From assembly GCA_944354265.1 (NCBI GenBank), contig CALVPX010000048.1, forward strand, positions 1 to 35,108: 35,108 bases of DNA. Direction: 5' to 3'. This DNA comes from an uncultured Clostridia bacterium (GTDB taxonomy: Bacteria; Bacillota; Clostridia; Christensenellales; Borkfalkiaceae). Positions 1 to 8,888 of this stretch are shown in pieces (within the stretch, counting starts at the first letter, position 1; each line of letters opens with the position of its first letter). Both the position numbers and the translations under genes were made by a program. The notes beneath the pieces were generated by a model. The model saw only the letters and a list, made by a program, of their open reading frames with translations, ran no database searches and had not been told where the DNA came from.

Positions 1-156
1 GAAATCATACGCTCGTTTGTGGACAGGATAATCGTACACGAAAAGCGGAAAGAGAACGGGCATTACAGGCAGGAAGTAGAAATCGTGTATAACTTTATAG
101 GCGCGGTGGAGATCCCCGACTTTCTCAACAATAAGTACGACGGTTTGAGCTGTTAA
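1..156 (+). CDS. Serine recombinase (TnpX/DUF4368 type), C-terminal end only
   Basis: The frame is open from the first base and ends with TAA at 154-156, giving 51 residues that begin EIIRSFVDRIIVHEKR and end EIPDFLNNKYDGLSC. This matches the tail of large serine recombinases with a C-terminal DUF4368 region (TnpX of Tn4451-like elements and many gut mobile elements), where a FVDRIxVxEK segment and a closing I-F-Y/NxVGxIxIP strand are typical. The catalytic serine domain would lie left of the window. Such enzymes catalyse excision and integration of mobile elements and often sit at the element end, so an element probably extends to the left. Recognition is from recalled family resemblance of a short tail only. 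Confidence 0.75.
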   Translation, partial: EIIRSFVDRIIVHEKRKENGHYRQEVEIVYNFIGAVEIPDFLNNKYDGLSC

Positions 157-197
157 AAACAGCCCGCTGATGCGGGCAAAGCAAAAGACATGAGAAA

Positions 198-236
198 AGG
201 CGTGGCTTTCACGCCACGCCTGATCTCTTTTTCAAA
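198..236 (+). terminator. Rho-independent terminator after the recombinase
   Basis: A 9-bp perfect stem (AGGCGTGGC / GCCACGCCT, 198-206 with 213-221) with a 6-nt loop is followed by GATCTCTTTTT. A second smaller hairpin (GCCCGC/GCGGGC, 164-179) lies between it and the recombinase stop codon. Position and shape fit termination of the recombinase transcript. Confidence 0.75.
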
Positions 237-311
237 GGGCGGCCTTTACCAAAATTCCCTATCAGAATTGCGGTAATTGGGAGCCTCTCTTTTTTGGAGC
301 AGATTATGTAT

Positions 312-411
312 GCGGGAGTCGAGGGGATGGTAGTCGGCGGATTCTACCGCCGACCCGACAGCCCTCGGCTTGGGCTGTTGGCCGTGCGCCGCGCTCAAGC
401 GGCGACTCCCG
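312..411. other. GC-rich multi-branched inverted-repeat element (cloverleaf-like)
   Basis: A 9-bp outer stem (CGGGAGTCG 313-321 with CGACTCCCG 403-411) encloses three hairpins: GTCGGCGG/CCGCCGAC (333-340/347-354), ACAGCCC/GGGCTGT (358-364/372-378) and GCCGC/GCGGC (388-392/399-403). All arms are exact. The block is very GC-rich, while the bases after about 440 are very AT-rich. It does not read as a tRNA on either strand: there is no normal anticodon loop and no canonical TTCGAAT T-loop. It could be a structured RNA, a recombination or transfer site of the neighbouring mobile element, or a terminal structure. The rest of 237-929 holds no credible gene; it contains this element, the direct repeats and weak promoter-like motifs listed separately. 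Confidence 0.55.
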
Positions 412-583
412 TCGCTTTGGCGAGCGTAAGTGCCGATATCTTTCAGGTGAAAATCAAATGAAATAATGTGATTATTAAAAGTTTTTATTTTCACACGCTT
501 TACATTAATGAAATAAACTACACTTACAATATTTTTTGTTTAATAATTGAGTGAATTTGATAATTAAAACAAGCTGCTTGCAA

Positions 584-782
584 AATTGCATATTGAAATG
601 TATAATTGCATATTTTTGACCAAAAATAAATAAAAATTAATCGACTATATAAATTTTTTTTATTGACAAATTTATTAAAATGCCTTCAAAATACTTTTTT
701 TTATCAGCCTTTTGTTATATAATAGGTTAGCAAATTTGGTTGGGTATGTGAAAAAGGCAATTACCCGATTTAATTGCATATT
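584..782 (+). repeat. Three 11-bp direct repeats AATTGCATATT upstream of the giant protease gene
   Basis: Exact copies of AATTGCATATT occur at 584-594, 604-614 and 772-782. The first two start exactly 20 bp apart, about two helical turns. All lie in the AT-rich non-coding stretch upstream of the gene that begins at 930. Spacing and placement suggest binding sites for a regulator, but chance is possible in such AT-rich DNA. Confidence 0.4.
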
Positions 783-794
783 ATTTGCATGAAA

Positions 795-829
795 AATTAT
801 TCACAATAATTCCTTTTATAAATTATAAG
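795..829 (+). promoter_or_regulatory. Candidate promoter and overlapping inverted repeat for the giant protease gene
   Basis: TTCACA (800-805) and TATAAG (824-829) are 18 bp apart. A perfect inverted repeat AATTATT-CAC-AATAATT (795-811) covers the -35 hexamer, as an operator would. Other weak candidates lie upstream: TTGACA at 663-668 with no good -10, and TATAAT at 718-723 with a T-rich -35. The choice among them is uncertain. Confidence 0.3.
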
Positions 830-929
830 GCAGGATTGTTGTGAACTTTTTGTGCGCAATTTTATGTGTTAGTTTCAATAACGTACACGAAAAATTTTCG
901 TTTGACTAAAAACACGGAGGCTAAGTTTA

Positions 930-3900
930 GTGAAATCAAGAGTAAGGAATCTTTTGATGACCATCTGTGCACTGTTTACAGCTGTACTTTTATGCCTGTC
1001 GGTCGTATGTTGCGAGGTAGTATCGCCCAACAACACGCAGTCCGGCAGCTCAAACGGCAGCGGTTCGGGCATTATCAATGTTACCGATGCACTCGGCAGC
1101 CAGTTGGATACCACTCAGTTTATGGACAGCGACCTGCTTTCTTCTTCGCAGGCAAAGACAAAAAGCGACGGAACAAGGCGCGTCATAGTGCAGATGGAGT
1201 CTGACTCCATGCTCGATGTCTACCTCGAAAATCAGACTATCCGCAACAGGTATAGCGATTTTACCGACTATATCAATGCGACCGAAGGTAGGAAGTATTC
1301 ATCTGTCCTCACATCGGAACAGAATGACTTTATTACTGCTCTCAGCAGGTCGTCTATTGACTACGAAATCCGTCACACATACACATCGATCATCAACGGC
1401 GTTTCGCTCGTTATAGACGATGAGGACGTCTCCGTCATTGAAAATATCGACGGGGTCAAAAACGTCATATATTCCGAAAGCTACGCAGTGCCCGAAGCTG
1501 AAGTCACGATAAACGAAGTCGACGTGTTCTCTACGGGTATTTACGACTCTTCGGAAATTTCATATACGGGCAGCGGAATGGCGGTTGCCGTACTCGACAC
1601 CGGTTTCGACCGCAGCCACAACGCCTTTCAGGAGATGCCCGAGGAACAGAAGATAACTCAGAGCGACGTGGCTGAGAAGTTCAACAACCTCGCCGCAACT
1701 ACGCATGGCGATACTATTACCGTCAGCGATGTATATTATAACGCCAAGGTACCCTTCGCATACGACTATGCCGACGGCGATCCCGACGTGTTCCCCAAGT
1801 CGTCTTCGCACGGCCTTCACGTTGCGGGCGTTATCGCCGGCCATGAAGAGGGCCTTACTGCCGATGACGGCGAGGCATTTGAAAACAACAGCACCTTCAG
1901 GGGTGTTGCTCCCGACGCACAGCTCGTCATATGCAAGGTGTTCCCCGACGAGGATGACGGCGTTACCGGCGGTGCAGAGACGGACGACCTTCTTGCCGCT
2001 CTCTCGGACTGCATAGCCCTCGGCGTGGACGTCATCAACATGTCCCTCGGCGTTTCGGGCGGTTTCTCGAGGGAGGAGGACGGCAGCATCATAAACGAAG
2101 TTTACGACAACGTTTATGAAGCAGGCATCAACCTCGTCGTCGCAGCTTCCAACGAGGGCAGCTCGGCGCAGAACGGCGCTTACGGCTCCACAAACCTTAC
2201 AAGCAATCCCGACAGCGGTACAGTAGGTTCGCCTTCCACATATGCAGGCGCGCTCTCTGTTGCATCCATTTCGGGTCAGATGTCCTCCTATATGAGGCTT
2301 GAAGATGGTACCGCAGAAGGCACCGCAATTTACTTCAACGAATCCTCTACCGCCGCAGGCGAAGAGGGCGACTTTGTTGCAGAACTGCTCAACGGCGCGC
2401 AGGAGGGCGATTTTAACTTTGTCGTCGTCCCCGGCTATGGTACGAGAGCAAACTATAATGCTGCTGTGGTACGGGCTCTTAATCAGGGGAACTGCATAGC
2501 CGTCGTATCCCGCGGCAGCATAGACTTTGAGGAAAAGCAGCAGATCGCATACGAATACGGTGCGGTGGGCTGTATCATATATAATAATGTCTCCGGTCGT
2601 ATCAACGCATCTCTCGGAACAGGTAAGGTAATCCCTACCTGTACTGTAACCGCCGACATAGGACAGACCCTGTCGGCCATGGGCACGGGCGTCATTCACC
2701 TCGATGCTTCATATGAAGCTGGTCCCTTCATGTCAAGCTTCTCATCATGGGGTCCCACGTCCGACCTTAAAATTAAACCCGAAATAACTGCCCACGGCGG
2801 AGAGATCACTTCAACCGTCGTCGGCGGCTACAGCATATACAGCGGCACTTCGATGGCTTCGCCCAATATGGCGGGCGCTGTTGCGTTGCTCCGTCAGCAT
2901 GTAAGCGAAAATTATGAGCTTACGGGCACCGAACTTTCCGACCGCGTCAATCAGCTCCTCATGAGCACTGCCACAATAATCAACGACGAAAGGGGACTGC
3001 CCTACGCCGTCAGAAGGCAGGGTGCGGGCTTAGGCGACATCGGCAAGGCCATTGCCACCGACGCCTATATCTATGTGGAAAACAACTCCAAGCCCAAGCT
3101 TGAACTTGGCGATGACCCCAACAGGTCGGGCGTATACACAATGGAGTTCCATGTAGCAAACATGTCTTCGAACACCAAGTCCTACACGCTCGATGCTATA
3201 GTCATGACAGAGAGCGTGTCCATCGACGGAATTACCGTTGCCGAGCAGTCGTATATGCTCGACGATGCTGAAAAGACCTATTATGTAAACGGTCAGCGCA
3301 GCACGAACGGCGTAGTTACGCTTGATGCTTACGGCGATGCAACTGTATCCGTCACCATAGCACTTACATCCGAACAGAAGGACTACCTCGACGAGAGCTT
3401 TGAAAACGGCATGTACGTCGAAGGTTTCATCACTCTTACCAATGCCGATGCGGAAGATGTAAGCCTTTCCATACCTTATCTTGCCTACTATGGCAATTGG
3501 CTTGATGCTCCCATCTTCGATAAGACCACCTACGAGGTCAGCTCAGACTACTTCAATACAGCCATAGAGGACGAGGACAAGGCCGTTGCGGCCATCTATG
3601 AGTCTGTCGCCATAGGCAGGTACTACAGGGGAACCGAAACTTACATTCCCCTCGGACAGTATGTCTACGACACGGATGGCGGCGAGGAGAGCGGCATCGA
3701 GGCCATGGTCGACAAGATAGCCGTCGGCAACAGCGACTACGGCGTATATGAATTCTATGCCGTCTACTTCGGTATGCTCCGATCAGTCGATGAGATGGAG
3801 GTAGAAATTACCAACAGCGTCACCGGCGAAGTGGTATGGAGCGACACGATAGACAAGGTGGGCAAATCATACTCATCTTCACCCTCGTATGCCGAGATAG

Positions 3901-6900
3901 GTTTGCAACCCTATGCCATGGGTCTGCAGAACAATACTCAATACACGGCAACTTTCACTGCCTGCATGGAGTACAACGGCAGAAAGTCGCAGGAAGAGGT
4001 GCAGATCTTCACATTCTATGTCGACTATGAAGCGCCCATCGTATACAATACTGAGAATATTGTGCGCTTCGAATACGACGTCGAAGATCCAACTCTCCGC
4101 CATGCTTACCTCGATCTGACCCTCTACGACAACCATTACGTTCAGGCCGTGCAGTTATTCACCTATGCCGAAGCCGAAAATAATGTCGATTGGGCTACAG
4201 AGGACATAGGCACTGTCGATTGGCTTACCGAAACATCTATTCCCGTCGACAGTTCTCGCGGCGCTATAAACAGAATAACCATCGAAATTACCGACTACCT
4301 CGATAATCTCATAAGTGTCGAGGGCGAGACGGACAAGTACATCGGCGTGCGCATAGACGACTACGCCCTAAATTCTGCCGCATACATCGTTCCCGTTCAG
4401 TATCCCGAAGTCAGCAAAGTTGACATCGAGTTTACAAGCGGCAGCGATAAGTTGTCCCTCGGCGGAAATACCCTCGTGCTTCAGGCCGGCACAGGCTTTG
4501 ACTTCACCGAAGATACGGCCGATGTCGAGCTTGCCACGGGTGAACTTTACAGAGGCGTTGATTTTGAGCTCAAGCTCTCCAATTATGCCATCTATACCTG
4601 CGCACAGTGCGGCTTTGCCTATGACGAACATGTCGGCTACAGCTATGAAGAGGGCGACTACTTCTATGACTCTGCTACGGGCACCGTACAGCAGCGCTCA
4701 TCTGACGAGACTTCGCCCACATATCCTGCGGGTTCGCTCTTCCTCGATATGATAGCGCAGTTGGGATCTTCCGGCTATGAATCGCGGCACTTTGTTTGCC
4801 CCGATTGCGGAACGGAAGTCACCTTCACATATAACAGCCGTTCGGACACCCTCACGCCCACCAACTTTACAAAGACCACGGGCGACGCAATGAGCGAAGA
4901 GGTCATTTGGACGAGCAGCGACGAGAATATCGTCCGCGTATGGAACGGCAGGCTCTACGCCGTATCGGCAGGCACTGCTACCATAACCGCCTATGCCCCC
5001 GACGCAGCTGAATATCCGTACCCCATCGATTCCAATCCCTATGAAACCTTTACATTCAATGTAAGGGTAGAGGGCGAGGGCTCTGCACCTAGACTCGAAG
5101 GGCTGTCCGTAAGCTCTTACGACAACCTCACTCTAGGCAACTTCCGTCTTGCAACAGGCGGATATGCCTCGGTTGAAAACGGTACAATGCTCAGGCTGTA
5201 TTCCGAAGTTTCGCCTTGGTATATCGATCCGAGCACGGTCAGCATCTCATGGATTTCCGAGGATGAGGACGGCGTTGAAATAATTGAACAAAATTCATCG
5301 TATGCCACGGTTCTCTGCAAAAATCCCGGCGCATATCTGATCATTTTGCAGTCGGGCTCACTTATAGGCAATTTCACAATTTATGTCGGCGAACAGTTCA
5401 CGCTCGCAAGCACATATTTCTATGAGTACCACGGACCCGGCTATACCGAAATTTACACCGACCCTTCTACGGGCGAAACGAGCAATATCCTCGTCATTCC
5501 TGCAAACATGGGCATAACCAACCTTGGCTATGTAGTCTCCGCGCAGGAGGGACCCTTCTATGAAAACACGGATATCGACACGGTGATCATACCCGAGAGT
5601 GTGACCAACATCGGTCTTTCGTGCTTTGAAAATTCTTCCATCCGCCGCATCTATCTGCCTTCATCGCTCATCGGCTTGTCTATGAATACTTTTGCCGGCT
5701 GCGAAAATCTTGAAGGCGTGTATTGGTTCGATGCAAGCGAGGACAGCCATTCGGGCATCGTGTACAATGCCGATCAGAACACATACAATTGGGATGTATT
5801 CTTTGAGAGCGCTTCCACGAAGATGACCTCGCAGAGTTTGGTAATTGGTTCAAACTGCTTCAGCGACTGCGTAAGGCTGACCGACATTGACCTCGACGGC
5901 GTTACGGGCTTATATGACTTTGCGTTCAGCAACTGCTCGTCGCTTACAGGCACCGTCGATCTTACAGACGTTCGTTTCAGCCGTCCCGGCGTATTCTACG
6001 GATGCACGGGCATAACGGGCGTTGAACTCAATCAGAACACCGTGCTCGGCGCATACATGTTCGCAGGCACGGCAATAGAGGAAGTGAAGTATCTCGGCTC
6101 CTTTGTCGATGACTATGTTTTTGCCGGAATGACCCACCTCCGCAGCGTAGACTTCCTGTATACACCTACCTATTCGACGCGCAACACCATCGGTGCTCAC
6201 GCGTTCGACGGTTGCACTTCGCTGACAGACATCAATTTCGAGCGCACGTTCACAGCCGTAGGCGACTACGCCTTTGCAGGTTGCACGTCCCTCACACAAA
6301 TTGAGCTGCCTGCCGAGGTCACCTCTCTCGGCAACTATGCTTTCCAAAATTGTAGCTCGCTTGAAGAGTTGACCCTCGACAGTTCCTGCGTTCTCACTTA
6401 CGTAGGTGCAGACCTCTTCCGCGGATGCAGCTCACTGACTACAATAATCTTGAACGATGTGGATGGCAGCGACAACTACGTCGTTGTAACGAGTGCTGAC
6501 GGAAGCTGCTCCATGCTCACCGATCGTCAGGGCAACGCCTTCCTCGTACCCCCCGCATATCCCGTGGGAGAGGAGGTTATAATGGTCACCGTCGGTTCAG
6601 GCATGACCGCTATTAATGCCCATTCATATGCAAACAACATGTCCCTTTCGGGCAAGGCGCTTGTCATTGCAGACGGCGTTGAGTCTATAGGCGACGCGGC
6701 CTTTGCGGGTACGGGCATTGTCAGCGTAATAATTCCCGCAAGCGTCACTTCGCTTGGCGAAGATGTGTTTGCATACTGTGAAAATTTACAGTCTGTCATC
6801 TTCCTCGGGGATATACCCTCAATACCTGCGGGTACATTCCGCGGCTGCACCTCGCTTGGCAGCGTGCAGATTCCCGACAGCGTAACTTCGATAGGCGATA

Positions 6901-8888
6901 GCGCCTTTGAAGGTGCGGCTCTCAAGTCGCTTGAGATCGGTAGCAACGTCACCACGATAGGCGACTACGCCTTTGCCGATAACGACAAGCTCTCCTCGCT
7001 GACGTTCGAAGGCAACAGCCGTCTCACCACGATAGGCGACTATGCCTTCTCGGGCTGTACGGCCCTCGGCGAAGTCATCCTGCCCGACAGCGTAACTACT
7101 ATCGGCAGGTATGCCTTCTATGGCAACAGCTCGCTCCGCGATGTTTATGTTTCGTCCTCGCTCACAAGCATGGGCACTCATGCATTTGCAAACAGCCCCA
7201 TGCTTACAAGCGTAACCTTTGGCGACGGCGCAACTGTCGTCGGCGACTATGCATTCGCCAATATGGACGGCACTTCTGTGCAGTACCTCAACTACCTGTC
7301 CGAAGTCAATCTTCCCCACAGCATAACCTCTGTCGGTGAATATGCCTTTGCGGGCAATGCCGTACTAACGTCGGCAGATCTTTCGGGAGTGGAGACCATA
7401 GGTAACTATGCGTTCTACCGCACTCCCGCGCTGACGACCGTCACTCTGACGGACGTAACATCCTATATAGGCATAAGCGCCTTTGAGGAGAGCGCCATTG
7501 AGAACATTGACCTTTCAGGTGTCGAATATTTTGATGCGCGCTCCTTCTATGACACGGCAATTTCCAATACCGAGTTTACGGACGCTATTGAGATTGGGGA
7601 GTCGGCGTTCTACAACTGCACCAATATAACAAGCCTCAATCTGCCCAATATAGAGCAGATATACGGTGCGGCATTCTATGTGCCCATACAGCTTGACGGC
7701 GGAACAAACGGCAGCATCAGTTCGATTAACCTCGGCGACAAGCTGATAGGCCTTGGCGGCGGCGCGTTCTATAACTCGCTCATCCGTACTATCAGCCTGC
7801 CCGCCTCGCTTGAAATCATAGGTGCGCCCGCTTTCGCAGGTTGTCAGAACCTTGTAAATATCAGCGTTGATTCAGACAACCCCACATTCTTTGTCGACAA
7901 TGCCTACGGCGGTCTGTACAGAATTTTGGGAAACGGCACTTATGAACTCGTGGCTGTTCCCAACGGCATAGTTATGAACGGCACAGGCGACAACATGGTT
8001 CCCTACGAAATTCTCGACGGCACGAGCCGCGTGGGTGACTGGGCCATGGCATACTGCGAAGACATTCATGCCGTACAGATTCCCGCCTCGGTAAGAGCCA
8101 TTGGCTCATATGCCTTCTATTATATGGGCATGAGATTGGTGACGGACGCAGGCGTAACGGGCGGCAGCATTGACCGCGAACTCTATCCTAAGTATATCTT
8201 CCTCGGACTTGAAGCTCCCGCACTTGAAACGGACTACAACAATGAGGAGTCGGTTTCCTTCATAGATCTCTATTATAACTTCAGTTATCAGGTCGGTTAC
8301 CTCGTAAACGACATGATAATCCCCTCAAACGCAACAGGGTTCGACAGTGCAGTCTATGAATATTTCTTCATGAATGTGGGATATTCGGCCGAAGTTATCG
8401 AATCAGATACCCAAAGCATTATCGATTGGCTCGCCGACCTCGACGTTGAGTCGCTCACCTTGGATGACTCCGAAACAGTCACTCAGATGAACAGACTTTA
8501 CAACATGCTCAGCGATGCGCAGAAGGCCTTTATCAGCGACGAATATACCGCAAAACTTACGGCCGCAGTCGACAGGATCGCTCAGCTTGGCGGCGGCACG
8601 GAAACTCCTCCCGAGGGAGAAGGTTCTGAAGGCGGTGCAGGCGGATCTTCCTGCGAGAATGCAGGCCTCATCGGCGGCATTGCAGGCGGTGTTGGCGCAC
8701 TTGTAGTAATCGCTGCAATAATTGTCGTGCTCACTGTCATTCGCCGCAAGAAGCACGCATCTGACGCCAATGACGGCGCGCAAACAACAGATGAACAGTC
8801 GGCCGATGTGCAGGCTGAAGAACAGCCCGCAGTCATGGATGAAGAAGGGGTAAAAGACAGCGACAAGGAGGAACAAGAAGGTGAATAA
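930..8888 (+). CDS. Giant cell-surface subtilisin-like (S8) protease with PA, Big2 and BspA-type LRR regions and C-terminal membrane anchor
   Basis: The 2652-residue protein starts at GTG 930 with GGAGG at 916-920 (9-nt spacing). An N-terminal signal sequence is followed by an I9-type propeptide region (about 75-190). The S8 triad is visible: Asp223 (VAVLDTGFD), His294 (SSHGLHVAG; the usual HGTH has Leu in place of Thr) and Ser641 (SGTSMASP). A PA-like insert occupies about 480-590, as in lactocepin/C5a-peptidase relatives, followed by Fn3-like strands. A CxxC pair (Cys1224/1227 and Cys1290/1293) looks like a zinc-ribbon insert. A Big2-like domain lies near 1323-1358, BspA/LRR_5 repeats span about 1543-2410, and a Gly-rich linker leads to a hydrophobic helix (about 2576-2605) with an RRKK stop-transfer and acidic tail. 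It should be anchored outside the cell and cleave proteins. I see no LPXTG sortase motif. It overlaps the next gene by 8 bp. Confidence 0.9.
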   Translation: MKSRVRNLLMTICALFTAVLLCLSVVCCEVVSPNNTQSGSSNGSGSGIINVTDALGSQLDTTQFMDSDLLSSSQAKTKSDGTRRVIVQMESDSMLDVYLENQTIRNRYSDFTDYINATEGRKYSSVLTSEQNDFITALSRSSIDYEIRHTYTSIINGVSLVIDDEDVSVIENIDGVKNVIYSESYAVPEAEVTINEVDVFSTGIYDSSEISYTGSGMAVAVLDTGFDRSHNAFQEMPEEQKITQSDVAEKFNNLAATTHGDTITVSDVYYNAKVPFAYDYADGDPDVFPKSSSHGLHVAGVIAGHEEGLTADDGEAFENNSTFRGVAPDAQLVICKVFPDEDDGVTGGAETDDLLAALSDCIALGVDVINMSLGVSGGFSREEDGSIINEVYDNVYEAGINLVVAASNEGSSAQNGAYGSTNLTSNPDSGTVGSPSTYAGALSVASISGQMSSYMRLEDGTAEGTAIYFNESSTAAGEEGDFVAELLNGAQEGDFNFVVVPGYGTRANYNAAVVRALNQGNCIAVVSRGSIDFEEKQQIAYEYGAVGCIIYNNVSGRINASLGTGKVIPTCTVTADIGQTLSAMGTGVIHLDASYEAGPFMSSFSSWGPTSDLKIKPEITAHGGEITSTVVGGYSIYSGTSMASPNMAGAVALLRQHVSENYELTGTELSDRVNQLLMSTATIINDERGLPYAVRRQGAGLGDIGKAIATDAYIYVENNSKPKLELGDDPNRSGVYTMEFHVANMSSNTKSYTLDAIVMTESVSIDGITVAEQSYMLDDAEKTYYVNGQRSTNGVVTLDAYGDATVSVTIALTSEQKDYLDESFENGMYVEGFITLTNADAEDVSLSIPYLAYYGNWLDAPIFDKTTYEVSSDYFNTAIEDEDKAVAAIYESVAIGRYYRGTETYIPLGQYVYDTDGGEESGIEAMVDKIAVGNSDYGVYEFYAVYFGMLRSVDEMEVEITNSVTGEVVWSDTIDKVGKSYSSSPSYAEIGLQPYAMGLQNNTQYTATFTACMEYNGRKSQEEVQIFTFYVDYEAPIVYNTENIVRFEYDVEDPTLRHAYLDLTLYDNHYVQAVQLFTYAEAENNVDWATEDIGTVDWLTETSIPVDSSRGAINRITIEITDYLDNLISVEGETDKYIGVRIDDYALNSAAYIVPVQYPEVSKVDIEFTSGSDKLSLGGNTLVLQAGTGFDFTEDTADVELATGELYRGVDFELKLSNYAIYTCAQCGFAYDEHVGYSYEEGDYFYDSATGTVQQRSSDETSPTYPAGSLFLDMIAQLGSSGYESRHFVCPDCGTEVTFTYNSRSDTLTPTNFTKTTGDAMSEEVIWTSSDENIVRVWNGRLYAVSAGTATITAYAPDAAEYPYPIDSNPYETFTFNVRVEGEGSAPRLEGLSVSSYDNLTLGNFRLATGGYASVENGTMLRLYSEVSPWYIDPSTVSISWISEDEDGVEIIEQNSSYATVLCKNPGAYLIILQSGSLIGNFTIYVGEQFTLASTYFYEYHGPGYTEIYTDPSTGETSNILVIPANMGITNLGYVVSAQEGPFYENTDIDTVIIPESVTNIGLSCFENSSIRRIYLPSSLIGLSMNTFAGCENLEGVYWFDASEDSHSGIVYNADQNTYNWDVFFESASTKMTSQSLVIGSNCFSDCVRLTDIDLDGVTGLYDFAFSNCSSLTGTVDLTDVRFSRPGVFYGCTGITGVELNQNTVLGAYMFAGTAIEEVKYLGSFVDDYVFAGMTHLRSVDFLYTPTYSTRNTIGAHAFDGCTSLTDINFERTFTAVGDYAFAGCTSLTQIELPAEVTSLGNYAFQNCSSLEELTLDSSCVLTYVGADLFRGCSSLTTIILNDVDGSDNYVVVTSADGSCSMLTDRQGNAFLVPPAYPVGEEVIMVTVGSGMTAINAHSYANNMSLSGKALVIADGVESIGDAAFAGTGIVSVIIPASVTSLGEDVFAYCENLQSVIFLGDIPSIPAGTFRGCTSLGSVQIPDSVTSIGDSAFEGAALKSLEIGSNVTTIGDYAFADNDKLSSLTFEGNSRLTTIGDYAFSGCTALGEVILPDSVTTIGRYAFYGNSSLRDVYVSSSLTSMGTHAFANSPMLTSVTFGDGATVVGDYAFANMDGTSVQYLNYLSEVNLPHSITSVGEYAFAGNAVLTSADLSGVETIGNYAFYRTPALTTVTLTDVTSYIGISAFEESAIENIDLSGVEYFDARSFYDTAISNTEFTDAIEIGESAFYNCTNITSLNLPNIEQIYGAAFYVPIQLDGGTNGSISSINLGDKLIGLGGGAFYNSLIRTISLPASLEIIGAPAFAGCQNLVNISVDSDNPTFFVDNAYGGLYRILGNGTYELVAVPNGIVMNGTGDNMVPYEILDGTSRVGDWAMAYCEDIHAVQIPASVRAIGSYAFYYMGMRLVTDAGVTGGSIDRELYPKYIFLGLEAPALETDYNNEESVSFIDLYYNFSYQVGYLVNDMIIPSNATGFDSAVYEYFFMNVGYSAEVIESDTQSIIDWLADLDVESLTLDDSETVTQMNRLYNMLSDAQKAFISDEYTAKLTAAVDRIAQLGGGTETPPEGEGSEGGAGGSSCENAGLIGGIAGGVGALVVIAAIIVVLTVIRRKKHASDANDGAQTTDEQSADVQAEEQPAVMDEEGVKDSDKEEQEGE

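Noticed and set aside
312-411. A tRNA gene on the minus strand in the cloverleaf-like block.
   Set aside because: The anticodon-like loop AAGCCGA lacks the U33/purine37 pattern, the T-loop is not TTCGAAT-like, and the acceptor would be 9 bp, so tRNA consensus fails.
246-494. An 82-codon minus-strand frame in the left intergenic region.
   Set aside because: It runs through the hairpin element, lacks a convincing ribosome-binding site and has low-complexity Arg/Ser content. It is better explained as non-coding.
930-1010. Lipoprotein signal for the giant protease (LSVVCC).
   Set aside because: The residue before the cysteine is Val or Cys rather than Ala/Gly/Ser, and the protein already has a C-terminal membrane anchor. 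A normal signal peptide is more likely.
1560-2699. Long minus-strand open frame (379 codons) inside the giant protease gene, and many similar antisense frames across the surface-protein genes.
   Set aside because: They lie wholly within well-supported genes, have Cys/Arg/Val-skewed composition and no ribosome-binding site or recognised domain. They follow from the codon use of the sense gene.
5560-8130. Tandem repeats such as ACCACGATAGGCGACTA at 6951 and 7026 (75 bp apart) as a CRISPR or DNA repeat array.
   Set aside because: The spacing is a multiple of three and the repeats encode LRR_5 units (TIGDYAF). There is no constant repeat with unique spacers.
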